Source of the DNA: Saprospiraceae bacterium
GTDB taxonomy: Bacteria > Bacteroidota > Bacteroidia > Chitinophagales > Saprospiraceae
Direction of reading: 5' to 3'
Length of the DNA stretch: 9,359 nucleotides
Assembly (NCBI GenBank): GCA_014379665.1
Contig: JACMLK010000079.1
Location: 1-9,359 of the forward strand
Shown here: one piece after another, positions 1 to 6,004 of the stretch
Layout of the letters: every line of letters starts with the position of its first letter
Position numbering within the stretch: position 1 is the stretch's first letter
The notes under the pieces: generated by a model
Databases searched by the model: none
What the model saw: only the letters and a program-made list of their open reading frames with translations
Told to the model about the DNA's origin: nothing
Program-made: the position numbers and the translations under genes

Positions 1-1362
1 AATCATCAGACAAATATTGGGTATCCTTTTGCCAAAGCAAAATTGGATTCCGTTTTTTTTGATGATAATAAGCTGTATGCTTCACTCTACATCGAGAACG
101 GAAGGTATTTCACTTTCGATAGCATTTCAATGGAGGGTAAGTTAAATATCAGCAGAAATTTTTTATATAAATTTCTTGACATTAAACCCAATGAAAACTA
201 TGCCCATGATAAAGTAATTAAAGCCTCATCACGTCTGAACGATCTGCAATATGCAAGACAGATAAAGGAACCTTTTGTGAGATTTATTAATGATAAAGCG
301 ACTTTGGTTCTTAATCTGGACCCAAAACCGGCGAGCAGATTTGATTTTCTTATAGGTGTGTTACCCGTTCGGAATGTTGATGGAAGCAGAAAATGGAATA
401 TTACAGGAGATTTTACAGCAGAATTAAATAACAGTTTTGAACAGGGAGAATATATTTTTTTACAGTTTAAAAGATTGAAGGCGGAGAATCTGGAGTTACA
501 GGTCAAATCTACGTTACCATACATCGTTGGATTGCCGGTGGGAAGCCACCTGGATTTCAGAATTTTTAAAAATGCTTCACAGAATATTGACTTATACTTT
601 GATGGTGGGTTGCAATATCTTTTTGGTGGTTTCAATAATCTGAAGCTGTATGGAAGTTACAGATCGTCAAGGTTATTGGAAATAAATACTATTCAGATAT
701 CATCTTCCGGAAAATTACCAGCCAAACTTGACGTATCTTACTCAGGTGCCGGACTAGGAGTGTCTTTAAGAAAACTTGATTACCGGTTTAATCCTTCAAA
801 AGGATATTCTTTAGATATAAACACCATAATTGGTAGTAAAAAAATTCTTCAAAATATCACTATTACTCAGTTAGAGGGATTTGAAAACAGTTATGACACA
901 CTTAAATTAAAAACTTTGCAAGCAGACATTGATGCTACTTTGGCCTATTTCAGACCACTCGGGAATTGGGCCACCATTAAAGTAGGTGGCAGTATGGGTT
1001 TAAGATATAATCAGCAACAAATCCGTGAAAATGAATTGATGAGAATTGGAGGCAGTAAATTACTTCGCGGTTTCGATGAGGAAAGCATTTTGACTGATCT
1101 TTATATGTTTGGTACTCTGGAATTCAGATTTTTATTTGACCGGAATTCCTATTTAAGCATACCATTTATAGATTACGGTGCCACAAGAGTAGTAATAGAT
1201 GGAAATATGGTCATGGATAAGGTCATAGGAGTAGGTATGGGTCTCAATTTTGGAACTTCAGCAGGGATTTTTAATCTATCATTTGCAGCCGGAAAGAATC
1301 TGAATAATCCCTGGGATTTCGGCAAGATGAAGATACATTTTGGATATGTGAATTTGTTTTAA
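1..1362 (+). CDS. Omp85-family outer-membrane protein (BamA/TamA-like), 5' end outside window
   Basis: The frame is open from base 1 with no convincing start, so the gene begins upstream; the first possible in-window start (TTG at 43) lies inside the segment ending YPFAKAKLDSV, which looks like POTRA sequence. Counting from that TTG, residues about 20-94 fit one POTRA domain and about 100-439 fit a 16-strand-type beta-barrel of the bacterial surface antigen family. The segment GGSKLLRGFDEE (about 337-348) carries the [VIL]RG[FY] motif of the Omp85 barrel loop 6. The chain ends in Phe (YVNLF), typical for barrel proteins handled by the BAM complex. Omp85 proteins insert or translocate proteins across the outer membrane. 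Whether this is BamA, TamA or a lineage-specific paralogue cannot be decided without the upstream POTRA domains; the short visible POTRA part and divergent barrel suggest it is not the main BamA (inference). It converges on the cytochrome c gene with an 83-nt gap. Confidence 0.85.
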   Translation, partial: NHQTNIGYPFAKAKLDSVFFDDNKLYASLYIENGRYFTFDSISMEGKLNISRNFLYKFLDIKPNENYAHDKVIKASSRLNDLQYARQIKEPFVRFINDKATLVLNLDPKPASRFDFLIGVLPVRNVDGSRKWNITGDFTAELNNSFEQGEYIFLQFKRLKAENLELQVKSTLPYIVGLPVGSHLDFRIFKNASQNIDLYFDGGLQYLFGGFNNLKLYGSYRSSRLLEINTIQISSSGKLPAKLDVSYSGAGLGVSLRKLDYRFNPSKGYSLDINTIIGSKKILQNITITQLEGFENSYDTLKLKTLQADIDATLAYFRPLGNWATIKVGGSMGLRYNQQQIRENELMRIGGSKLLRGFDEESILTDLYMFGTLEFRFLFDRNSYLSIPFIDYGATRVVIDGNMVMDKVIGVGMGLNFGTSAGIFNLSFAAGKNLNNPWDFGKMKIHFGYVNLF

Positions 1363-1445
1363 GATGAATTTTATAATAATAGTGCCTGTCAAATTAACTC
1401 GTTATTAAAAAGCCACACCTTACCCTATTTGTTTAATTTTTGGCT

Positions 1446-1847
1446 CTACTTTTTAATGGATTGAACCTGTTCTTTTGTTACCATCTTTCCATAATTATTG
1501 CCCCAGGAATGGTTAATGTAATTTATTACATCGGCAATTTCATCATCTTCAAGACCGGCTGATGGCATCGTACCATTATACGCAATGCCATTTACAATAA
1601 TTTTGCCTTTCTGACCGTATTTTACAGACTTTATACTTTCGGTTTGTTGATTTTTGAGATAATCAGATTTGGCTAAAGGTGGAAATATTTTTTCAGTACC
1701 TTTACCATTCGCCAAATGACACGTAACACAAAAATCTGTGTAAATTACCTTTCCACGCAATGCACTTTTATCAAGATCACTAAATTGTTCAAATGAAAAT
1801 CCAATGAGCATAACCGGTATTGCTAAAAAGATACATAGTTGCTTCAT
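1446..1847 (-). CDS. secreted class I cytochrome c, small monohaem
   Basis: This 133-residue protein has a signal peptide (about residues 1-19; basic start, then CIFLAIPVMLIGF) and one CxxCH haem site, CVTCH at 40-44. A second landmark, GTMPSAG around Met94, is the expected position of the axial Met ligand, followed by a C-terminal helix (DDEIADVINYINHSWG) normal for class I c-type cytochromes. FPPLAKSDYL at 55-63 matches the loop after the haem site in many dehydrogenase-associated cytochromes. The ATG overlaps the stop of the upstream dehydrogenase gene as ATGA (1844-1847), implying translational coupling. From that context the likely job is accepting electrons from the PQQ enzyme in the periplasm and passing them to the respiratory chain; the partner is inferred, not shown. 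It is the last gene of the operon. Confidence 0.9.
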   Translation of the reverse strand: MKQLCIFLAIPVMLIGFSFEQFSDLDKSALRGKVIYTDFCVTCHLANGKGTEKIFPPLAKSDYLKNQQTESIKSVKYGQKGKIIVNGIAYNGTMPSAGLEDDEIADVINYINHSWGNNYGKMVTKEQVQSIKK

Positions 1848-2962
1848 TTTATTGGTACAATTTTATAAATACCTTCACCTTCGACAGCCACATAAATAAA
1901 CCCATCCGGACCCATGATAACATTACGCACCCTACCGATACCAGCCAAAAGTTTTTCTCTATAGGTGACTTTGTTGTTTTTTATTTCCAACCTTTCAAGG
2001 TATTGAAATTTGAGTGAACCGATCAGTAGGTTACCTTTCCATCCCGCATATACTTCCGAATGAATAAATGCCATACCACTTGGAGCTATGGATGGAACGT
2101 AGTAGTATAAAGGTTGTTCCATTCCTTCCATGGCTGTTTTATCTGTCAGTTTAGAACCGTCATAATTAATTCCATAGCAGATGACAGGCCAGCCGTAATT
2201 AGCCCCTTTTCTAATGACATTGATTTCGTCACCTCCCTGTGGACCGTGTTCATTAGTCCATATTTCGCCGGTCTCAGGATGTTTGGTCATACCCTGAGGA
2301 TTGCGATGACCATAACTGTAGACTGCTTGTTTTGCTCCTTTTTTATGATAAAAAGGATTGTCGCCCGGTATAGAACCATCATCTTTCAGTCGATACACTT
2401 TCCCACCATCTTTGGTTATGTCCTGTGGATTTACAAAATGTTCACCTCTGTCTCCAATGGTAAAATAGAGAAATCCATTATTGTCAAAAACAATCCTTGA
2501 ACCAAAATGATGGGCAGCATTCGTATTAGGACTTCCTTTGTACAATACCTGCTTATCAGACAGACTTCCCTCTTTTATTTTTGCCCTCATTAACGCAGTA
2601 TTTCCTCCCTTTTTTTCTCCTTCCGGGGAAGAATAAGTGAGATATACCCACCCATTGTTTTTATAATCAGGATGCAATGCCACGTCAAGTAAACCACCCT
2701 GGCCTCGGGCATAGACTTCAGGAACATTCAGAATTTCAGTTTTAATTCCGTTTTTAAAATGGATCAGTTTGCCCTTTATTTCAGTAATTAACATACTCCC
2801 ATCGGTTAAAAAAGCCATGCCCCAGGGAATATCCAGTTCGGGTACCACCAATACAGGTTGATATTTAATTTTTTCAGGAGTATGAATGGTTGTATCATTC
2901 TTTTGAGTGAAACAAGCACTATTCCACATTAAAACAAATATAAAAAAAAGGTATTTGATCAC
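1844..2962 (-). CDS. PQQ-dependent sugar dehydrogenase (aldose/sorbosone type), probable lipoprotein
   Basis: The protein belongs to the glucose/sorbosone dehydrogenase six-bladed propeller family, close to soluble aldose sugar dehydrogenase (YliI/Asd type). Numbered from the chosen GTG (372 residues), landmarks are IPWGMAF (45-51), AHHFGSR (150-156) with the probable catalytic general-base His at 152, GHRNPQG (218-224), NEHGPQGGDE (237-246), GANYGWP (253-259), APSGMAF (293-299) and GRVRNV (343-348). Such enzymes oxidise sugars at C1 using PQQ and Ca2+. The frame stays open to a TTG at 3007, directly after the stop of the upstream gene. I chose GTG at 2962 because it gives a compact signal peptide, IKYLFFIFVLMWNSAC, with a possible lipidated Cys17; the TTG form would add 15 residues. 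The Asn at position -3 of the lipobox is unusual, so plain periplasmic export is possible. Its stop overlaps the cytochrome c start. The substrate is unknown and no PQQ synthesis gene is in view. Confidence 0.88.
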   Translation of the reverse strand: MIKYLFFIFVLMWNSACFTQKNDTTIHTPEKIKYQPVLVVPELDIPWGMAFLTDGSMLITEIKGKLIHFKNGIKTEILNVPEVYARGQGGLLDVALHPDYKNNGWVYLTYSSPEGEKKGGNTALMRAKIKEGSLSDKQVLYKGSPNTNAAHHFGSRIVFDNNGFLYFTIGDRGEHFVNPQDITKDGGKVYRLKDDGSIPGDNPFYHKKGAKQAVYSYGHRNPQGMTKHPETGEIWTNEHGPQGGDEINVIRKGANYGWPVICYGINYDGSKLTDKTAMEGMEQPLYYYVPSIAPSGMAFIHSEVYAGWKGNLLIGSLKFQYLERLEIKNNKVTYREKLLAGIGRVRNVIMGPDGFIYVAVEGEGIYKIVPIK

Positions 2963-3007
2963 AAGTCTGAATTTATACAATGTTACATTAAACAATATTT
3001 TTGGCAA

Positions 3008-3643
3008 TTAGATTTTCCTGATCAGATTTATACCGTCTCTAATGGGTAATATGATATTTTCCACTCTTGCATCTGCATGTATTTTTTTATTAAAATCATC
3101 AAGAAGTTTTGTCTTTTTATCTTTATTCTCATCAATAATCTTACCACTCCAGAGTACATTATCTGCCAGAATAAGCGCTCCATTATTGCATTTATCAATC
3201 ACAAGGTCAAAATAATCCATATAGGATTCTTTATCAGCGTCTATAAAAACAAGGTCAAAAACATAATTCAAAGTTGGTATAATCTTTTTTGCATCACCTT
3301 CCATTAATTCAATTTTGCCATTTTGATGATGTTTTTTAAAGAATGCATCAGCAATATAATTCGTTTCCGGGTTATTATCTATCGTAACCAATTTACCACT
3401 ACTTTTTAACCCCTGCACAAGGCAAATAGCAGAATACCCTGTAAATGTCCCTATTTCAAGTATATATTCAGGTGATTTCATTTTGCTGATCATACTGAGT
3501 AAACTACCCTGAAGTTGCCCCGACAGCATATGGGGGGATGTTGTCTTTTGATAAGTAGTTTTTTCTATTTCACTTAATATCTTATCAAATGAAGAAGAGT
3601 GATTTACACAATATTCATTTATGGCTGGAAGGATGTCAAGCAT
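3008..3643 (-). CDS. SAM-dependent O-methyltransferase, family 3 (caffeoyl-CoA OMT-like)
   Basis: This 211-residue protein has the layout of cation-dependent class I O-methyltransferases. The SAM-binding motif I is LEIGTFTGYSA at 62-72; TIDNNPE (87-93) carries the acidic residue expected at the ribose; EGDA is at 115-118; FIDADK (133-138) gives the metal-binding Asp; ADNVLWSG (160-167) holds the next Asp-Asn metal ligands; and PIRDGI near 200-205 is the usual C-terminal signature. Family members methylate catechol-like hydroxyls with Mg2+ or similar ions. Length is normal and no key residue is missing. The ATG at 3643 overlaps the end of the transporter gene by 8 nt. The bacterial substrate is not known, and the neighbours do not define it. 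Confidence 0.92.
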   Translation of the reverse strand: MLDILPAINEYCVNHSSSFDKILSEIEKTTYQKTTSPHMLSGQLQGSLLSMISKMKSPEYILEIGTFTGYSAICLVQGLKSSGKLVTIDNNPETNYIADAFFKKHHQNGKIELMEGDAKKIIPTLNYVFDLVFIDADKESYMDYFDLVIDKCNNGALILADNVLWSGKIIDENKDKKTKLLDDFNKKIHADARVENIILPIRDGINLIRKI

Positions 3644-4547
3644 GTTCTATCTTTTGGTGATTGTATTTTCTATTGAGAAAAGGATATGATAATACGACGA
3701 CTATAATGATCAGGCAACCAACATAAAACATAAGATTAAGTTCTTTATGTTCATTAAGCAAAAATATTGCAAGCAAAATACCGTATACGGGTTCAAGGTT
3801 AATGACCAGGTTTGAAGCAAAAGCTGAAAGATGTTTTAATGCTTTCAACGACAACACATGTGCCAATGTTGTACATAATAAAGAAAGTAAAAGGAGATAA
3901 TACCACCCGGTTATATCTTCAGGAATCATGGAGGAAGGTGCATTGCCGGAAATAAAAAGAAATAATACCAGTATACTGATCATCCCCCAGGCGCTTGATA
4001 ACTCAATAAAAGATATTGTATATGGATCAGCTTCCTTTATATTTGCTTTATTAAGTGTTGAGAAAATGGCTGCGAGAAAAGCCGAAGCGAGTCCTACCCA
4101 CACACCGGGTATATAGGTCAGGTCAATGCTATTGACAATCAGCACCATACCGGGAATGATCATAGCTCCCAGTATCAGCTCCAGTTTATTGAATTTTGTC
4201 CTAATGAGCAGTGGTTCAATTAATGAAGTAAAGATTGAGGTGGTACTCATACAAATCAGTGCAACGGACGCATTAGCGAGCTTTACAGAACCGTAAAAAC
4301 AAATCCAATGAAATCCGATGATTACCCCAATAAAAGCATAAGTTCTGATCTGATGTCCGGGTAGATCCCTTATTTTTTTCCCGAATTGTATAAAAAACAA
4401 CAGGCTGACAGAGGTAATCAATACCCTCCACCAGACAATCATCACAGCCGGTAGTTGTATCAAATCTCCCAGTATAGCAGTAAATCCAAAAAGTACTACG
4501 GCAGCGTGTATTTGGAAGTAGGCATACTGATGATTTGTCGGCTTCAT
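3636..4547 (-). CDS. DMT-superfamily transporter, EamA type (10 membrane segments)
   Basis: This 303-residue, strongly hydrophobic protein shows the two-repeat EamA architecture: about ten membrane helices in two halves (roughly 8-140 and 150-292). The first half starts HAAVVLFGFTAILGDLI and contains VWWRVLITSVSLL, the helix 2 segment with a conserved Arg typical of the family. The second half includes LSSAWGMISILVLFLF and the helix pair NLVINLEPVYGILLAIFLLNE (about 243-263), a hallmark of the family's C-terminal repeat. The end is a short basic tail. DMT/EamA proteins export or exchange small metabolites in the inner membrane; the substrate is not predictable. ATG at 4547 is the first gene of the four-gene minus-strand operon, 27 nt after a TATCTTTG box. 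Confidence 0.92.
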   Translation of the reverse strand: MKPTNHQYAYFQIHAAVVLFGFTAILGDLIQLPAVMIVWWRVLITSVSLLFFIQFGKKIRDLPGHQIRTYAFIGVIIGFHWICFYGSVKLANASVALICMSTTSIFTSLIEPLLIRTKFNKLELILGAMIIPGMVLIVNSIDLTYIPGVWVGLASAFLAAIFSTLNKANIKEADPYTISFIELSSAWGMISILVLFLFISGNAPSSMIPEDITGWYYLLLLSLLCTTLAHVLSLKALKHLSAFASNLVINLEPVYGILLAIFLLNEHKELNLMFYVGCLIIIVVVLSYPFLNRKYNHQKIEHA

Positions 4548-4574
4548 CGGAAATCATTAAAATCAATAACATCT

Positions 4575-4582
4575 CAAAGATA
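4575..4582 (-). promoter_or_regulatory. candidate -7 box (TATCTTTG) for the four-gene minus-strand operon
   Basis: On the minus strand, 4582-4575 reads TATCTTTG, a full match to the Bacteroidota -7 consensus TAnnTTTG, ending 27 nt before the transporter ATG. No clean TTTG was found at the right distance upstream, so only the -7 half is supported. Confidence 0.35.
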
Positions 4583-4653
4583 TAACTTATACTTTGTCCA
4601 TTCACATCAGTCAAGGTATTAATCATAAGGATTAATTTAAACCAAATTATATT

Positions 4654-4670
4654 AACCTCATCGGGAGGTT
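4654..4670. other. short hairpin just before the repeat region
   Basis: AACCTC (4654-4659) and GAGGTT (4665-4670) can form a 6-bp stem with a 5-nt loop. It has no T-run on the plus side; on the minus strand a weak A/T stretch follows, so it could end transcription leaving the array. It also contains GGGAGG, a rare good Shine-Dalgarno look-alike 5 nt before a GTG at 4674. It could be chance. Confidence 0.25.
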
Positions 4671-4673
4671 GAT

Positions 4674-5003
4674 GTGAGAAAACAGGTAATCATTGTAAGA
4701 AAACACGTCGTTTACACTTTGCAACATGCAGATGTTACAAAGAAAGCACCGGATGTTACAAAGAAAGCACCGGATGCTACAAAGAAAGCACCGGATGTTA
4801 CAAAGAAAGCACCGGATGCTACAAAGAAAGCACCGGAGGTTGCAAAGAAAGCACCGGAGGTTGCAAAGAAAGCACCGGAGGTTGCAAAGAAAGCACCGGA
4901 TGTTACAAAGAAAGCACCGGATGCTACAAAGAAAGCACAGGATGTTGCAAAGAAAGCACCGGATGTTGCAAAGAAAGCACCGGATGTTACAAAGAAAACA
5001 TAG
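4674..5003 (+). CDS. alternative repeat ORF, lysine-rich Asp-Val-Thr-Lys-Lys-Ala-Pro heptads (doubtful)
   Basis: This 109-residue frame starts at GTG 4674, preceded by GGGAGG at 4663-4668 with 5-nt spacing. After an 18-residue leader (RKQVIIVRKHVVYTLQHA) it reads heptads of the type DVTKKAP, with D/E, V/A and T/A changes, resembling lysine-rich H1-like tails. Against it: every unit-to-unit base change in the array alters this protein (none of six is silent), and a TAG ends it at 5001-5003 while four more repeat units follow. It overlaps the other repeat frame (4726-5148), so at most one is likely to be the real product. I keep it because the ribosome site and codon choice are good. Confidence 0.25.
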   Translation: MRKQVIIVRKHVVYTLQHADVTKKAPDVTKKAPDATKKAPDVTKKAPDATKKAPEVAKKAPEVAKKAPEVAKKAPDVTKKAPDATKKAQDVAKKAPDVAKKAPDVTKKT

Positions 5004-5148
5004 GATGTTACAAAGAAAGCATCGGATGTTACAAAGAAAGCACCGGATGCTACAAAGAAAGCACCGGATGCTACAAAGAAAGCACATGAGAAAACCTTTT
5101 ACCCGACGTGAGCAGCGTAATTACTCACGTGGACGGACCAATAATTGA
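4726..5148 (+). CDS. very basic heptad-repeat protein (Met-Leu-Gln-Arg-Lys-His-Arg x17), hypothetical
   Basis: The frame encodes 140 residues: Met-Gln, then 17 copies of MLQRKHR (the last lacks the final Arg), then a 20-residue basic tail starting MRKPFTRREQ and ending GRTNN. Units 6-8 begin with Arg instead of Met. Any frame through a 21-bp repeat stays open if one unit is open, so length alone proves nothing. What favours this frame is that five of the six distinct base changes between units are silent here (TTA to CTA, TTA to TTG, CGG to AGG, CAC to CAT, AAG to AAA); in the other open frames 0, 1, 2 or 3 of six are silent. The basic composition also continues past the repeat. No Shine-Dalgarno site or promoter is evident, no family is recognised, and the array may be untranslated. 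If made, it would probably bind nucleic acid or another polyanion (inference from charge). Confidence 0.35.
   Translation: MQMLQRKHRMLQRKHRMLQRKHRMLQRKHRMLQRKHRRLQRKHRRLQRKHRRLQRKHRMLQRKHRMLQRKHRMLQRKHRMLQRKHRMLQRKHRMLQRKHRMLQRKHRMLQRKHRMLQRKHMRKPFTRREQRNYSRGRTNN
4732..5085 (+). repeat. 21-bp tandem repeat, 17 near-identical units
   Basis: The unit ATGTTACAAAGAAAGCACCGG is repeated head to tail from 4732 to 5085, the last copy lacking its final 3 nt. Variation is confined to six positions. Units 3, 5, 10, 16 and 17 have CTA in place of TTA; units 6-8 have AGGTTG at the start; units 11-12 have TTG; unit 10 ends in AGG; unit 13 ends AAACATAGG; unit 14 has CAT. The adjacent identical variants (6-8, 11-12, 16-17) show growth by local duplication. 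There are no spacers, so it is not a CRISPR array. The 21-bp period equals two DNA helical turns and seven codons. Confidence 0.97.
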
Positions 5149-5338
5149 TGTGATGAGGATACCTTTTTCATGTGGTCCGACTTATTTTCCATGTGAGTGG
5201 AGTGAATTTTCATATGGAGCCGGTATATTTTCATGTGGTTTGACAACTTCTTTCACGTGGTCAGAAACTTTCTTCATGTGGTGTGAGTAAAAGTTCAGGT
5301 GGACAGAGCATTGCACCATGTAGTCCAATCTAAAAATA
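5106..5338 (+). repeat. degenerate 21-22 bp tandem array, about 11 diverged units
   Basis: An A-[CT]-G-T-G-[GA] core recurs at 5106, 5127, 5148, 5170, 5191, 5212 (as ATATGG), 5233, 5255, 5276, 5297 (AGGTGG) and 5318 (ATGTAG): spacings are 21, 21, 22, 21, 21, 21, 22, 21, 21 and 21. A rough consensus is AYGTGGwcnGAnnnnnTTTTC: a GA at unit positions 10-11 is kept in most units and most middle units end in TTTTC or CTTTC/TTCTTC. The two 22-nt units shift any reading frame, so the array is probably not coding. It follows the near-perfect array after two irregular units (5068-5085, 18 nt; 5086-5105, 20 nt). Confidence 0.75.
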
Positions 5339-5464
5339 TGAATAAGATGCTGTTTTAATGCCGGACATGACATATCAATATACATTTTTTTATAAATTTT
5401 CGTTTTGCTTAAAAAACAAAAAATCCCGATACATGAAACGTATGTCCCCTGTCTTAATCAAAGA

Positions 5465-5764
5465 ATGCGAAACCAAAGTCAAGCTGTTATAGCCAGAAAA
5501 ATCAGTCACCCTATAGGACCTGATCTGACGGTCACAGACTTTCTGATTCAGGTTGAAATATACAGGACTTTAGTGGATCAATACAACGATTTCCTCATTA
5601 AGGCAGAGATCACGCGCTCCAAAATCCGGCTCAACGAAAAAGTAATACGTGATCTGAAAGAGCGTGTCCGTCTCTCCACCATGATTTTTAACGGCAAATC
5701 ATCCAAAGAGTACAAAGCATTCATCAAGGGACCGAGAGCAAGGAAAAAATTGAATGCATCATAG
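5465..5764 (+). CDS. small hypothetical helical protein, basic C-terminus
   Basis: No family is recognised with confidence. From the ATG at 5465 the protein is 99 residues; the frame is open back to a stop at 5393-5395 and a TTG at 5405 would add 20 residues. I chose the ATG because no ribosome site supports the TTG. Residues about 22-72 look like a helical hairpin (VTDFLIQVEIYRTLVDQYNDF, then a charged helix to RDLKERVRL). The C-terminal part FNGKSSKEYKAFIKGPRARKK is basic; small Bacteroidota and cyanobacterial proteins of unknown function often end in a comparable 'Y/F-G-x-D/S-S-x-E-Y/L' plus basic segment, but this is recall from pattern, not a match. It has no signal peptide or membrane helix. 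It stands alone between the repeat arrays and the T9SS cargo gene, with no evident promoter, and could be a remnant of a longer gene. Confidence 0.55.
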   Translation: MRNQSQAVIARKISHPIGPDLTVTDFLIQVEIYRTLVDQYNDFLIKAEITRSKIRLNEKVIRDLKERVRLSTMIFNGKSSKEYKAFIKGPRARKKLNAS

Positions 5765-5943
5765 CGCACTCCGACGCAAGTTTCAAGCTGTTGCAAGCCT
5801 GAAAAGTCTGATAAATAGTCCAAAACTGGCCTGACATATTACTAATGTGTTAATTGAATAACATAGGAGATAAATAATAATTTCCCGAGATTTTTAGAAG
5901 ACAAAAATAGTATACCTCACAATGCCTTAAACGCCATAATTTA

Positions 5944-5975
5944 TTTGCTTTTTTTAATAAATTATATTAATTTTG
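5944..5975 (+). promoter_or_regulatory. Bacteroidota-type promoter for the T9SS cargo gene
   Basis: TTTG at 5944-5947 and TAATTTTG at 5968-5975 are separated by 20 nt, a full match to the Bacteroidota -33/-7 consensus (TTTG, 19-21 nt, TAnnTTTG). The -7 box ends 29 nt before the ATG at 6005, so the leader would be about 20-25 nt. Confidence 0.65.
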
Positions 5976-6004
5976 TATTTTAATAATGTACAAATTCAAT
6001 ATAA

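Noticed and set aside
1411..1445. AGCCA/TGGCT inverted repeat as a two-way terminator between the convergent genes
   Set aside because: The stem is only 5 bp with a 25-nt loop. The flanking A and T runs are suggestive, but I cannot support a terminator.
4273..4626. Minus-strand ORF overlapping the transporter start
   Set aside because: It is a shadow in another frame of the transporter gene, with no recognisable domain.
4732..5085. CRISPR array
   Set aside because: The repeats are directly adjacent with no spacers, and there are no cas genes in the window.
4647..5087. Minus-strand open frame with a cysteine-rich Cys-Phe-Leu-Cys-Asn-Ile-Arg repeat
   Set aside because: It is open only because the 21-bp unit has no stop in this frame. 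Three of six unit changes are silent against five in the MLQRKHR frame, and it has no promoter or ribosome site.
5108..5385. Open frames through the degenerate array on both strands (5108-5290 plus, 5182-5385 minus)
   Set aside because: The 22-nt units break the frame, so these ORFs read the repeat in changing phase; no start signals and no known domains.
5765..5943. Further gene content or a frameshifted extension of the 5465 protein
   Set aside because: No open frame with coding character was seen; the stretch holds only A/T-rich sequence leading into the promoter at 5944.
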